Below are positions 1 to 12,479 of a DNA stretch of 64,000 nt, piece by piece. The position numbers and the translations under genes were made by a program. The stretch is from Cololabis saira (Eukaryota; Chordata; Actinopteri; Beloniformes; Belonidae). Position 1 is the stretch's first letter; every line of letters starts with the position of its first letter. The notes beneath the pieces were generated by a model, which had not been told where the DNA came from, searched no databases, and saw only the letters and a list, made by a program, of their open reading frames with translations. The DNA lies in NCBI RefSeq assembly GCF_033807715.1, contig NC_084601.1:837001-901000 (forward strand), written 5' to 3'.

Positions 1-640
1 TTTTTCACAGCACTGTACAGCAACCAAAAATGTAACGATTTCACGTTATTAAAACGTTCCAGTTTTACATTATTCTGACGAGATCTAAAAAAATGTTGCA
101 ACCACGAGCAAACATTACTGAGGGAATATTATGAAAGTAAAATATGTATTGCTAGAAATGTAATCAAAACGCATTTCTATGCAGAAACTAACTCAAAATA
201 TAGATTTTTTTTACAGCACTGTCCAGCAACCAAAAATGTAACGATTTCACGTTATTAAAACGTTCCAGTTTTACATTATTCTGACGAGATCTGAAAAACC
301 GTTGCAACCACGAGCAAGCAAGAGATTATGTACATTTACTGATTGAATATTATGAAAGTAAAATATGTATTGCTAGAAATGTAATCAAAACGCATTTCTA
401 TGCAGAAACTAACTCAAAATATAGATTTTTCTCACAGCACTGTCCAGCAACCAAAAATGTAACGATTTCACGTTATTAAAACGTTCCAGTTTTACATTAT
501 TCTGACGAGATCTGAAAAAAACGTTGCAACCACGAGCAAGCAAGAGATTATGTACATTTATATATTGCTAGAAATGTAATCAAAACGCATTTCTATGCAG
601 AAACTAACTCAAAATATAGATTTTTTTCACTCAAAAATGA
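1..640. repeat. ~210-bp tandem repeat array, about three copies
   Basis: A unit containing 'cagcactgtccagcaacc' and 'cgttattaaaacgttccag' recurs from about 1, 210 and 430. Copies are nearly identical except for a short insertion or deletion ('caagagattatgtacattta') and poly-T length differences. The array enters from the left edge, so its full length is unknown. No coding potential is visible. Near-identity of the units suggests recent amplification or ongoing homogenisation. Confidence 0.85.
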
Positions 641-1597
641 AAAATGTCCACCGTGTTTGTTGAAGTCACGGCCAGAATCTTAAAAGTCACGTGACTTGGA
701 CGCAAAACAAATAGGCAGAAAAATGTAACAGTTATACATTTCAAGGGCTAGAAAAATGGAACAGTTATACATTTCAAGGGCTAATATTGTAACCCCTCTA
801 CGTTTTTGCACTTTGGACCAACGTAGGCAGGGTACGTTTTTATGTGAGACTGGGTTGAGATACAGTACGTTCAGTAATGTAGTAAGAACGTTGCAGCTCT
901 AGTTTTGCTAAATTAATAAAATATAAAGCACACACATTTTTATGCTGCCATGGTAACCGTCTCTCAGATGACTTTGTAATGAATTCCTCCTCTTTGTTTC
1001 CACCTTGCCTTTTTACTTCCTAAGTTTTCTCTGGTTCTTCTTCTCCCACAGCAATCCCTCTGTTGGTGTGTCTCTTCTCTTGCCACTTTCCCATCTTTTT
1101 TCTTCTCTCTTTATTTCTCCCTTCTCAGCCTCTCTCTCACCTCCTCCAAGTATCTTGACGATTGGAATGGGAGAGGAATGTGGAGGAGGGATTAAAAAAA
1201 AAAAGTCTGTTAATTAGCAGAGATTGCAGCAGCCAGAGAGTGAAGGCTCATTCATTATCAGAGTCGATCTACATGCTGAGACAAGAGCGAGTCATTTCAG
1301 ATGGATTATTATCGCTGCCATGTTCCGATGATCTCCTCGTTGTTAGGGCTATAGTGTTTCATCAGGCCTCAGTCGGAACAATTTTCAGCCCGAGATTTTC
1401 CAGATTGGCAAACTCGTTTTGAGTGTGGCAGAAAATTAATAAATGAAACAACAGTTCGGTTCTTAGTATTCTGTAGATTTTATAACTATGTCCTATTTGG
1501 ATTTCAGTGGAAACACTTTACATGTTTTATACTGTCTCATGATAATGATGCAGTAAATCGTCCCTTTAGTATGAATATTTACAGTTTTACAGTCATA
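641..1597. other. non-coding stretch with a short direct repeat
   Basis: No gene was recognised. A ~31-bp direct repeat containing 'acagttatacatttcaaggg' occurs twice at about 720-781. Around 1005-1200 there is a pyrimidine-rich tract. Short open frames here lack any recognisable motif. Confidence 0.5.
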
Positions 1598-1599
1598 TA

Positions 1600-3092
1600 C
1601 AGTGGGGAGAACAAGTATTTGATACACTGCCGATTTTGCAGGTTTTCCCACTTGAAAAGCATGTAAAAGTCTGTAATTTTTATCATAGGTACTCTTCAAC
1701 TGTGAGTGACAGAATCTAAAAAAAAAATCCAGAAAATCACATTGTATGATTTTTAAGTAATTAATTTGCATTTTATTGCATGACATAAGTATTTGATCAC
1801 CTGTCAACCAGTAAGACTTCCGGCTCTCACAGACCTGTTAGTTCTTCTTTAAGAAGCCCTCCTGTTCTCCACTCATTACCTGTATTAACTGCACCTGTTT
1901 GAACTCGTTACCTGTATAAAAGACACCTGTCCACACTCAATCAAACAAACTCCAACCTCTCCACAATGGCCAAGACCAGAGAGCTGTGTAAGGACATCAG
2001 GGATACAATTGTAGACCTGCACAAGGCTGGGATGGGCTACAGGACAATAGGCAAGCAGCTTGGTGAGAAGGCAACAACTGTTGGTGCAATTATTAGAAAC
2101 ACGGCAGGACCTGGTCAATGACCTGAAGAGAGCTGGGACCACAGTCTCAAAGAAAACCATTAGTAACACACTACGCCGTCATGGATTAAAATCCTGCAGA
2201 GCACACAAGGTCCCCCTGCTCAAGCCAGTGCATGTCAAGGCCCGTCTGAAGTTTGCCAATGACCATCTGGATGATTCAGAGGAGGAATGGGAGAAGGTCA
2301 TGTGGTCTGATGAGACTGAAATAGAGCTTTTTGGTCTAAACTCCATTTGCTGTGTTTGGAGGAAGAAGAAGGATGAGTACAACCCCAAGAACACCATCCC
2401 AACCGTGAAGCATGGAGGTGGAAACATCATTCTTTGGGGATGCTTTTCTGGAAAGGGGACAGGACGACTGCACCGTATTGAGGGGAGGATGGATGGGGCC
2501 ATGTATCGCGAGATCTTGGCCAACAACCTCCTTCCCTCAGTAAGAGCATTGAAGATGGGTCGTGGCTGGGTCTTCCAGCATGACAACGACCCGAAACACA
2601 CAGCCAGGGCAACTAAGGAGTGGCTCCGTAAGAAGCATTTCAAGGTCCTGGAGTGGCCTAGCCAGTCTCCAGACCTGAACCCAATAGAAAATCTTTGGAG
2701 GGAGCTGAAAGTCCGTATTGCCCAGCGACAGCCCCGAAACCTGAAGGATCTGTAGAAGATCTGTATGGAGGAGTGGGCCAAAATCCCTGCTGCGGTGTGT
2801 GCAAACCTGGTCAAGAACTACAGGAAACGTCTGATCTCTGTAATTGCAAACAAAGGTTTCTGTACCAAATATTAAGTTCTGTTTTTCTGATGTATCAAAT
2901 ACTTATGTCATGCAATAAAATGCAAATTAATTACTTAAAAATCATACAATGTGATTTTCTGGATTTTTTTTTTTAAATTCCATCACTCACAGTTTAAGAG
3001 TACCTATGATAAAAATTACAGACTTCTACATGCTTTTCAAGTGGGAAAACCTGCAAAATCGGCAGTGTATCAAATACTTGTTCTCCCCACTG
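1600..3092 (+). mobile_element. Tc1-like DNA transposon, complete ends
   Basis: The element is bounded by inverted copies of 'cagtggggagaacaagtatt' (left) and its complement (right), with TA on both sides (1598-1599 and 3093-3094), the standard Tc1/mariner target duplication. The terminal inverted repeats are about 200 bp. The total length of 1493 bp is close to a usual Tc1 element. It encodes a damaged DD34E transposase (separate entry). Cut-and-paste movement by its own product is unlikely, but the ends look intact, so trans-mobilisation is conceivable. Confidence 0.93.
1966..2874 (+). pseudogene. Tc1-like transposase, frameshifted, internally deleted, premature stop
   Basis: The ATG at 1966 opens a helix-turn-helix start ([13 protein letters not shown]...), which runs into a stop at 2119. 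The rest is in another frame from about 2060. Compared with the usual ~340-residue Tc1 transposase, the linker between the two DNA-binding helices appears to be missing, so a deletion probably caused the frame change. The catalytic DDE residues are all visible downstream: the first D in WSDET, the second in HDNDPKHT, and the E in NPIENLW. A TAG at 2753-2755 interrupts the C-terminus, after which the frame stays open to a TAA near 2874. The protein should be non-functional. Identification is firm from motifs; the deletion size is inferred. Confidence 0.9.
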
Positions 3093-3094
3093 TA

Positions 3095-6000
3095 TAGCTG
3101 TATTTATGACTAAAATATGCATGTCAGCTGATGTAAAAATAGAAAATAAAAACATAACACTTAAATGAACACAAAGGAGAAAGTAAATTGTATTTTCTGA
3201 CCACACAGCTAAAACAAACAACAATAATTAAACGATAAACATACTGCACCGTACAGTTAAAGTATTGTTAGCATCAAAGAAGACATTAGGCCATTTCTTT
3301 TCTCAAAAGCTGGCGCAATATCCCAAATCATTCATTAAGTATCTTTAGGTTTTTGGTCGAAATACCGCAGAGTTGCAGTGCAACCGTTTCCTTTTTAACC
3401 ATCTCTTTGCTGGTCTGCTGAAAGCAGCTGTTTAAAATCACCGTTTAAAATCAATGTTTCCACTTCCCAGCTCTGAGGCAGTGCAGGTGTAGCATGATGT
3501 GTTGGGTGGATGTACACATGGAGCGCCTGGAGCGCTGAATGACACATTTTCAGACTTTAGGTGATCCCAAACAGAATGACGGGGTTGTGTTATGTCACAG
3601 CAGGAGCTGGATAGGTTGGGTAAGAATGTGTCTGTAAAGGTGTTGGTGTCTGATGGGTTGAAAGAGAAGGTTCCAATCCAAAGTTTTTAGGTGGAGTATG
3701 GAGCATAAATGCCTCAAATCTGCCTCAAGCACATGGAAACACATGCTCATGTAGAAGGAGCAGCAGACAGAGCGTGTGTGTCCATCTCAGTTTGTCGCAT
3801 TGTCGTCTGCAGTGTTGACAGAAGGGAGGACAGGCGGTCTCTCAGCTATCAGGACAGAGAGAAACAGCTGAACATGGATCGTTGCTCAAATAAGGCAAGA
3901 AAAGCAGTGGTTTGATGAGAACGTCTGTGTTCCCCTCATCGGTACACTGAGAAGTGTCCGTCACATCAGACTCAGTCACAGGCTGAAGAAGTGTAGGGAG
4001 GAAGCATCGTTTACAGAATTTTTAATTTTCGCTCATTGGAGCCTTTGTCGCTTCATTCAGGCGGTGACCAAAGTTGCAGTTTGAACAGAAAGAGCTGCCG
4101 GGAAAACACCCACAGACTCTTGAGACAGAGGAAATACTCAGCAAAAAATGTCCGCTCCAACCACACCACCTCCGGCATTTTATTTTATGTTTCAACATTT
4201 TAATCATGCATCGTTTAAGCGAAATATTAAAGATGTGCATTGACAGGAAGTCTAAAGTAAGGACGTTTTGTAGGTCATTCTATGACCTTGTATGTAATAA
4301 TAAATGCAGACTGCAGGAATATATATTATGATGGGGGGTTTTGTACTGGGATATACTGAAAACCTTTTCTTTTGCTTTGACAACATCTTACATAAAAAAA
4401 AAGAAAAAAAAAGATGGATGGTCTTTATTTACTTTCTTTATTGTAATTTGTGGCTTTCACTGCTCAGGGGTCTCACGTGTGCCTCATATCACATGTCAGG
4501 TTCATAGCTTCAGCTGACAGCAGGCTTCTATAAGCGCATGCTGGGTTTATTTTGCACCGACGTTAAATTGGGCCCAGGTCTGCTGCCTGTCTGATAAACA
4601 CATCAATCTTTATGTCAGTATGAGTCGCCTCGGCCTGTGACATGAACGGGAGTTTATCTCTGTGACAGCGGAGCAGGATTTAATGTAATGCAGCTGAACA
4701 TTTGACACAATACACAAACACACCTGAGTAGGAAGACAGGAGCTCGTTGGATGAGTCTGGATGTTAGATTACACAGAGAAGTCTGGGAGTTGGGTCAGAG
4801 ACGAGCCAGATTAAAGGAGTTTACATCCAAATCAGCAGTCTGCTGATGCTGTTCCTCCCATCACAGCAAAAGACCCAACCAGAGACTCTTTCTCTGCTCT
4901 TAAAAGCAGCTTTTGAGTAGGAATGGTAATTAAAATGTTCTGACACTGGCACTTAACTCAAATGTCTGCAGCTCATGCTATATTGGACTGTAACTCCAGT
5001 TTATCTCACAAGGATGAAGGAATATCACGAGGAACTTTCTTACAGCACCATGTTTGTTTTAAAGCTTTACTTCGCCGTCTTCAGACAGCCATCAGCTTAT
5101 TTTCCACTTTGAAAATAAATTAACCTTTTTTGGAAACAAAGGCAGAGAAATAAAGAAACAGAAGAATTAGTTTGGCATGCCTCCTGTTCTGAGCTTCATG
5201 GGGAAAGTGAAAGGAAGAATTGTGCTTTACAGGGATGCAACAGTGACAAGAAAACAGTAAAATGCACCCTGTGGGATGGTAGAGAGTTGGAGTTCAGGAG
5301 GATTGATGGACTGATCAGACTGGGAATATACTCATCTGCCGTGGGGAAGAAGGCGCTTAGGCTCAAAGTGAAACTTATAGTTTCTAGTTTTATTTCTGTT
5401 ACTGTCATGAGGTCCAGGAAAAAAAGGCAGCTCTTATGTGTAGAAAGCCAAAATAGGTTTCCTTTTGAGGCGAATATGGTTTCTTTCATCCCACTCTTTG
5501 AATCACTACCCAGAGCTCACAGGGTAGGAAAATTGGTCATGAGGATGTATTGAGAAGGGACCGCTGTGGAGGACTTTTATACCCCATAAGGCCGAATGAC
5601 AAGACCGAGGATCCCCCAGTTGGACTTGCTTCAGGACATCTGGCCTACTTTTCTTCCTCTGGATTAGCAGCGAAAGATGACAGAATTATTCAGGGTTAAG
5701 GTAACATGAATAAATCCATTACTAATCCCATTTGTAATTTTTCTGCCCGTGAACTGTTTCATGAAAGTATTTTCGAGCTCTTGACTCTTCACAACAGCAA
5801 GTCAGGATTCAGAATACGTATGATCCATGCAGGAAACATCTTTGTGCATGTGGATTGTGTGACATTTGAAACCCGAGTGTTTGACTAATTTTTTAAATGA
5901 AAATGTAATTTAGCCTAACAATTTGATCCGGTTTCATTTGTGAAAGGGGGACTTTTCGTTGGCTTGCAGCAGCTGCTCTCGGCTGGATCTCAGTCTGGTT

Positions 6001-6940
6001 GAGCAGGGATGCCATGGAAGGCATTTTTCAAAAGAAAGAAAAAAAGAACACAACAACATTCTGGCTGTGTTTACTCCCATTAGTAGAGCAAGTTGACAAA
6101 CTATGTGTCTCCACCAAGGGTCTCTCTCTCAGTTTCCCACCCCTCACAAACCTCCCAAAACCAATTACCTCCTGCAGCTTTACACCCGGGCTCATAATCC
6201 CAGAGCCTAGCGCATATGAGGCTTGTCTTTCGGCTCTGCTCAGCGTTATTGAAGGAGATGAGCATCTCGGGGGGCGGGGGGGGTCTGATGAGACTGGAGG
6301 GTCCGGAAAGGAAGTGATTCGATTAGTATGGCAAGGAACTGGTTGTAGGTCACAGAGGCAGTCTGAGGCAGACACTGCAGACAAATCTGCCAGCTTTCCG
6401 TTAATGGCTTTCCTATTTTGGAGCTGAATTATGCCATCTGTCTACTCAGCCTCGTTCTGCCAGTTTTTTGAAGGGTTTAAACTCCAAAATGCTTAAAGGG
6501 CTCCTTTTTCTTTTCTTTTTCTCTTACTTCAAGATGGCAGTTTAGGACAGCTTTTTAGCTTTAAAAAAAAAGTCTTTAACATACAAGTAAAGAAATAGAC
6601 TTCAGATATCACATATTTGTTGTGTATGGCTTTCTGAATAATTCTGGGATCCACATTTTTGTGATAAAATGTCCTTGATATCAACTTGATAAACTCTTCT
6701 GCAGCAGAACTCCAGTGCTGCCATTCATTCACTTCCTTCTTCAGTATTCTTAATCACATTTATTGCATTCTTATAAAATGAGTTTATGCTCTCTTAAGTC
6801 CTTTTCTGTGAATGATCACCCCGTTTCATTCAGAGATGCCTGGAAAAGTAAAGAAGAAAGCCACAATGTGTGCCATTTCTGTGTGATTGGAGGGAAAAAA
6901 TCAGCTGAGGTAGAATAAAGAAATCTTCATAGAGTACCTG
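3095..6940. other. no recognised gene; intron-like or intergenic sequence
   Basis: Open frames in this stretch are short and lack domain motifs. No splice-flanked conserved exon, RNA gene or repeat boundary was recognised. Composition is ordinary AT-rich vertebrate non-coding DNA. Host exons without distinctive motifs could have been missed. Confidence 0.4.
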
Positions 6941-7168
6941 TGTGGCAGGGTGGAGGTGCAGCCACTCAGGTGATTTAGAACAGGTGTTCCCAATCAACCT
7001 CTCCACCCTGCCTGCCTTCATAAGGCGTGGCTGCACAGCAGCAAGGGGCTGCTGCTGAGAGGCTGCGGACTGAAGCCGAAAGCACGTGTGTTGTGAATAA
7101 AGGTGTTCGTGCACCAAAACCCCGTGTCCTCCCAATCACCTGAGTGGCTGCACCTCCACCCTGCCACA
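6941..7168. mobile_element. 228-bp element with perfect 35-bp terminal inverted repeats
   Basis: The left arm begins 'tgtggcagggtggaggtgca' and the right arm is its exact reverse complement, 35 of 35 positions. The interior holds 'gtgaataaaggtgttcgtgc', with a polyadenylation-like AATAAA. No clear flanking duplication is visible (flanks tacctg and accagt). It could be a miniature inverted-repeat transposon. The TG...CA ends and AATAAA also resemble a tiny LTR, so the class is unresolved. Confidence 0.65.
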
Positions 7169-7169
7169 A

Positions 7170-8425
7170 CCAGTTTTTCTCACGTTTCATCACCATAGCA
7201 ATTTATATATTACTATGCTAAGGTGGAAGCAGTTGAAAATATCACTGCCTAAGCTTACTGAAAAGTAAACCATTAAAAACAATAATGAATGACGTATCGC
7301 CATCTAATTTGTGAGTATTTAATTATACAGTACACAACCTTTGACCCCGTGACTGCGGTAACACTCATTTTCTGATCTGAGAACAATTAGCCGGGATAAT
7401 GATATAAGAGCAAGGGAAGCAGGTGTTTTACCTCCTGTTACTCTGAATGTTCCAAGTGCTCTTAGCAATAACTTGGTGTAAATGTTATTAAGTGTAATGT
7501 GAGCTGAAATATCAGCATAACCTGCTAGCGCCGTTTGAAAGAAAGGATTGCTCTAATTTGTGTGTGCTGTTTACTGTTGACATGTGTTTTTTTTCTGTTT
7601 GGTCTCTTTTTGTCTTCTGTGCCACAGGTGCATGTTTCTGGTCTGTGTATTGCTATATAATTGTTGTTTTTACTATTTCTGTGCTTTTTCGTCAGCTCAG
7701 ATCAAGTGTAAAGCATTGCAGAAATCAACATGCTGATGTTTTAGTGTAGGTGGATCATTAAGTATCCTGTAAGATAGCATTGGGAAAGGTAGTTGAAAAC
7801 TTGCATCCTATGATAAAAATTACAGAAACGGGAATAAGCAATTAAGTAAGAAAAATAGAAGAAAAATCAACTAAAATCTTTGGTTACCCAAGAGACTGCA
7901 TGAATAAGTGTGATGTGGATGGGCATGTTGCATAACAACCAACAAACAACCAAAACATATTAGCAGACTCATCCAATTATCCAAAGGAAGTTTCAGCATC
8001 CATCCCTGTCAGAATGTTTGCATTTTCTCTTCACAGCTGTGGTGCTAAATATCACCTGGGCCAGACAGACCTAGGTTTCAGTCTGTTACTCTGGTAACGG
8101 TCTGAGCTGTCGCCAGGAAAAAGGTTAATCTGGCCAAATGATGTGCAGAAATGTCTTGTACATCATGCCAGAGTGACAAGGCATAACGCCAGAGAGAGAT
8201 TCTGTATGAATAGAAATACATTTTTTGACATCAGAGAGTCTCAGCCAATGTTTGCTCTTATCTGCTTGTATAGGTGACACTATGAGGTCGTATATGTGAC
8301 AATCTGCCTCAGTGTGGCCTGTTTCTGTGGCCTGAGAAAGTGGTTTATCTGTAGACGGCAAGAGAGAGGAGCACAATGTAAAGGGGGAACTGCATATAAC
8401 TTTCTGTCAAATGGATTCTCTTGAT
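7170..8425. other. no recognised gene
   Basis: Only short motif-free open frames and AT-rich sequence are present. Nothing repetitive shared with the rest of the window was recognised. Confidence 0.4.
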
Positions 8426-8677
8426 TGGCCCTCGGCAGGAGGGTCCCCCCTTACGAGCCTGGTCCTGCTCAAGGTTTCTTCCCTCCTAAAGGGGAGTTTT
8501 TCCTTGCCACTGTTTGGCTTAAGGTTTTTCTCCCACTAGGGGAGTTTTAACCTGCCATTGTTTATGTTATAACTGCTCAGGGGGTCATGTTCTGGGTATG
8601 GGTCTCTGGAAAGCGTCTAGAGACAACTCTGTTGTATTAGACGCTATATAAATAAAATTGAATTGAATTGAATTGAT
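8426..8677 (+). mobile_element. 5'-truncated L2 retrotransposon, 3' tail only
   Basis: This is nearly the same sequence as the 3' end of the full-length L2 at 51760-56837, from 'ggccctcggcaggagggtcc' to the (attga)n tail after 'tataaataaaattgaattg'. Severe 5' truncation is the usual result of incomplete target-primed reverse transcription. A possible short TSD (ttgatt) flanks it. It contains no ORF. Confidence 0.88.
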
Positions 8678-9129
8678 TTATGAGGCCACGGCACCTTCCA
8701 GTTTTATCCGCTCATTTTATAGTCAAAACATGTTTAGAGCCCATGGTGGGGACTATGACATAAAGGTACTGTAGAGACTAAAAGTCTGACACCTTCAGCA
8801 TGCTTCCATATTTTTAGAGGTATGAGAAATAGAAGTCAAATGCAAGGTTGCAGGGGGCAGATAGATGTAGAAGGAAATGTAGGAAGCGAAAGCCATTTCC
8901 AAAACCTATACCTGCTTAATCCTATGTAGGGTTACGGGGGCGGTCCTGTTCAGGTATTGTTTTTTTGTATTCCTTCTGCTGCTGTTTTCCTCTTTTAAGT
9001 TAGCTGGTTTGCGTAATTCCCATTTGAGGTCAAGACGAATGTTACTGCTTATAACAAAATAATTAGAATTTATTGAAAACTGATGAAAATCAGATTTTGC
9101 TTTTAATTGTGATTCAAAAGAATCATTAA

Positions 9130-9590
9130 ATACTAATAATAATGTTGAAACTCGGGATCTGCAGACATGTTCTTTGGTCCAGACCTCAGGAGCATCCTGC
9201 TCCAGCTCTCTGGGTTTGAAAGGTTTCTTCTCCAGACTGCATGTTCTAGCTTTTTCCACAGATGTCCATGGGATTTAGATCAATGCTGGCAGAAGGCCAC
9301 TTCCGAATAGTCCAGTGCTTTGTTCTTGGCCATTATTGGATGTCCTATCTCTGTGGTTTTGGTTACATCTATTCAAAGGACATTCTCCCAAAAGCTTTGT
9401 GGCTTGTTCATTTGCATTTTGACAATTTCAAGTAAGTTGTTAAATGATTTGCTTTCAACGGTGGAGTCCTTTTCGGGACCACCTTGGCTCCAGCAGATGA
9501 TGGATCGGCGATTTCACACTGATGTACCTTGACCTTGGTGTTCACCTTGAATCTTGTCAGGAGTTGTTCTAGGCTCTTTGGTTACCCTCC
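9130..9590 (-). pseudogene. degenerate Tc1-like transposase relic
   Basis: On the minus strand, broken frames show pieces resembling a Tc1 transposase. One is a first-D region reading like FWENVL-x-IDVTK (near 9385). Another is a last-acidic-residue region reading like DLNPMD (near 9275), followed by an RELEQ...VW-KE stretch similar to the usual C-terminal helix. Several stops and a large internal deletion are present. No terminal repeats were found. The assignment rests on weak similarity only. Confidence 0.45.
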
Positions 9591-10859
9591 ATGGTGGCCC
9601 AGCTCCATCAGCATCTGTCCAACCATGAGCTCTATGAACCTCTACAGTCAGCATACAGAACACACCATAGTACTGAGACCGCTCTAATCAGGATCACCAA
9701 TGACCTCCTTATAGCTGCTGACTCTGGCAAAATCAGCATTCTCATCCTCCTCGACCTCTCTGCTGCCTTTGATACTGTTTCCCATGCTATCCTCCTCAAA
9801 CGGCTCTCTGACCTCCTTGGCATCACCGGTTCAGCACTGTCATGGTTCCAGTCTTACCTCTCTAACAGAACCCAGTTCGTCACCATTCATGCCCCCCCCC
9901 CCGCTCCTGTCAAACACGGTGTACCTCGCTCTGTGCTTGGCCCCACCCTCTTCACCACCTACCTGCTCCACCTCGGCCAGATCATTCGCCACTATGGTCT
10001 CAACTTCCATTGTTATGCTGATGATACCCAGCTGTATCTCAGCACTTTACCATCCTCTCAGCTCCCCCCACAGTCTCTGGTCAACTGCATTCATTCCATA
10101 AAAACCTTGATGTCAACCAACCTACTCAAACTCAACAGTGACAAGACTGAGCTCATGGTTTTGGCCCCCAAGCCACTGCTCCGGAAGGTTGGAGATCTCC
10201 TTGTCAATGTGGATGGCTGCTCCATCACCCCATCCTCTGAGGTCTGTAACCTGGGAGTTATCCTTGACTCCACCCTTTCTTTCCAGTCCCATGTCAAATC
10301 CATCACCAAAACAGCTTTTTATAACCTCAGGAATATCTCCCGTCTCCGCCCCTCACTCTGACTCCGTGGCAGAGGTGCTCAATCATGCATTCATCACCTC
10401 CCGACTGGATTATTGCAATAGAGTCCTGTCCGGGGTTCCCTGTAAAACCCTGGACAGGCTCCAGTATGTGCAGAACTCCGCTGTCAGGGTTCTCACCCAC
10501 ACCAAGCCCTGGCAGCTCCCGGTTAAGTTTCGAATACGGTACACAATTCTCCTTCTCATCTATCTTCTGATGTCAGACTCCTCTCCATCCCCCGTACCCG
10601 TTTAAAAACCTTCGGAGACAGGGCTTTCAGCGTGACTGCCCCCACCATCTGGAACTCTCTCCCCCTTGAAATCCGCCACTCCCCCACTCTCCACAGTTTC
10701 AAAGCACACCTCAAAACATAACTCTTCTCCTTGGCCTTCCCTGAATAGGCTAAGGTCCCCTCCCTGGTTTTTAGTTTAGTTTTGTTTGTTTGCCCCCCCT
10801 TTGTAAAGCGACCAGGGGTACCTTGAAAGGCGCTATATAAGTATAAGTTATTATTATTA
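9585..10859 (+). mobile_element. 5'-truncated L2-type LINE with 3' tail
   Basis: The copy begins inside ORF2 and runs to a tail ending 'ggcgctatataagtataag' plus (tta)n. The RT part is readable from 9591 and frameshifts near 10360. The tail differs from that of the L2 at 51760-56837, so this is a separate L2-like family. The hairpin-ended element at 10859 begins exactly at the end of its (tta)n tail. The SINE at 34633-34962 shares the tail design. Confidence 0.85.
9591..10605 (+). pseudogene. L2-type reverse transcriptase fragment
   Basis: The frame 9591-10361 carries the RT core: STETAL (motif before the palm), [15 protein letters not shown] (palm A), GVPRSVLGP (motif B; the usual GVPQGS glutamine and glycine are changed), [12 protein letters not shown] (catalytic YADD) and NSDKTELM. 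A frameshift near 10360 moves the C-terminal part (ITSRLDYCN...) into the frame ending at 10605, where the usual end is lost. The endonuclease and ORF1 are absent through 5' truncation. Enzyme activity is not expected. Confidence 0.88.
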
Positions 10860-12257
10860 GGGCCCGGGCACTGACAGTGCGAAGGTCGTATTGTATCTGT
10901 AGGAATTCTTTTCCTTGTTTTTTTCCTTCTTCCGACGAAATGAGGGCCTTTTTGCCCCCCTAAAATTTGATATTTAATGGTTTGCAATAATGGGCGTGGC
11001 CTAATGGCTCAACAGCGCCCCCTAGAAACTCGATCCTGCGACGATGCGCATTACTTTTCTCAGTAAATAACTTTACCGTGGCAATGATAGATGCAAAAAA
11101 GCGTGCCCCCCCTTCATCTGATTGGTCCATACAGATATAACTTCCTGCCTCAAGCCCCACAATACGGTTTGACGTACATGCACGAAAATCGGTACACACC
11201 TGTATCGTGTCGCAATTTTAAGAAAAGTCTCTTGGAGCCATGGCCGAAACCCAACAAGAAGTCGGCCATTTTGAATTAATCGTGTAATTTTGGTGCAATT
11301 TATGCCATTCCTTCGGCAATTGATGCGGCTCGAACCGTAACGTGCAACCAGGTGTGTTAGACATCAAAACGTGCAGGTTTTAGATGTTTCCCTGCTTCAT
11401 TGCACCATGATACAAGTGACTGTGTGATTAACAGAATTGTGCAGCCCTCGATGACAAGCTGATGACGATGATTAATTAGAATCAGGTGTGTTAAAGCAGG
11501 GAAACATCTAAAACATGCAGGACACCGGCCCTCGAGGACCAGGATTGCCCACCCCTGGTCTAGATCCTGCGGTGATGGGCATTACTTTTCTCAGTCAAAA
11601 GCGTTGCCGTGGCGACGATAGACGCCAAAAAGCGCGCCCCACCATTCATCTGATTGGTCCATACAGATAAAACTTTCTGCCTCAAGCCCCACAATACGGT
11701 TTGCCGTACATGCACGAAAATCGGTACACACCTGTATCATGTCGCAACTTAAAGAAAAGTCTCTTGGTGCCATGGCCGAAACCGAACAGAAAGTCAGACA
11801 TTTTTAATTAATAGTGTAATTTTGGCGCAATTTATACAATTTCTTCGGCCGCTTCTTCGCCCGAACCGTAACGTGCACCCAGGTGTGTTATACATCAAAA
11901 TGTGCGTGCCGATCCTGCGACGATGCGCATTACTTTTCTCAGTCAAAAGCGTTACCATGGCGATGATAGAGGCCAAAAAGCGCGCCCCCCTTCATCTGAT
12001 TGGTCCATACGGGTAAAACTTTGTGTCTCAAGTCCCACAATACGGTTTGATGTACATACACGAAAATCGGTATACGCATGTATCATGTCGCAACTTAAAG
12101 AAAAGTCTCCTGGCGCCATGGCCAAAACCGAACAGGAAGTCGGCCATTTTGAATTAATCGTGTAATTTTGGCGCAATTTATGCTATTCCTTCGGCAGTTA
12201 ATGCGGCCCGAACCATAACATGCACCCAGGTGTGTTAGACATCAAAATGTGCGTCTC
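10859..12257 (+). mobile_element. hairpin-ended repeat element copy A, three 347-bp units
   Basis: It starts with 'agggcccgggcactgacagt', where GCACTG-A-CAGTGC forms a hairpin, followed by a T-rich leader and 'atgggcgtggcctaatggct'. Three tandem ~347-bp units follow, starting 'gatcctgcgacgatg' near 11031, 11563 and 11911 (spacing after removing a nested hAT at 11374-11557). The 3' end is missing here; the copy stops near 12257. Short ORFs occur on both strands of each unit but no protein family is recognised. The class is unknown. Confidence 0.75.
11374..11557. mobile_element. hAT-like miniature element nested in copy A
   Basis: The right end is 'ggattgcccacccctg', a typical hAT-type CAGGGG...CCCCTG terminus. 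The interior has two inverted copies of 'cagggaaacatctaaaac'. It interrupts the 347-bp unit between 'acatcaaaacgtg' and 'tagatcctgcgg'. The left terminus is truncated, so no TSD can be scored. It is related by sequence to the complete copy at 59837-60031. Confidence 0.75.
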
Positions 12258-12479
12258 CCTTTTCCAACTAGCCCTTTCGTCATCTCTTTCCTTCCCATTC
12301 TGCTTGTCATTTATCGTTATTACATTTTCACAGGTATGTTGTTGTATGATAACATTCTATACAGATAATCAGGTAAGTCAAACATTAACAAATCAACTGG
12401 TCTAACATACTTAAAAAACAAATGAGTAATTATTTAACAGATTTTATAATAGAACATTCAGGTTAACTATGTACAGGGA

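Noticed and set aside
1..640. CRISPR-like or regulatory array
   Set aside because: Units are directly adjacent ~210-bp repeats with no distinct spacers, in a vertebrate context.
2179..2814. 211-residue minus-strand frame
   Set aside because: Antisense shadow of the Tc1 transposase.
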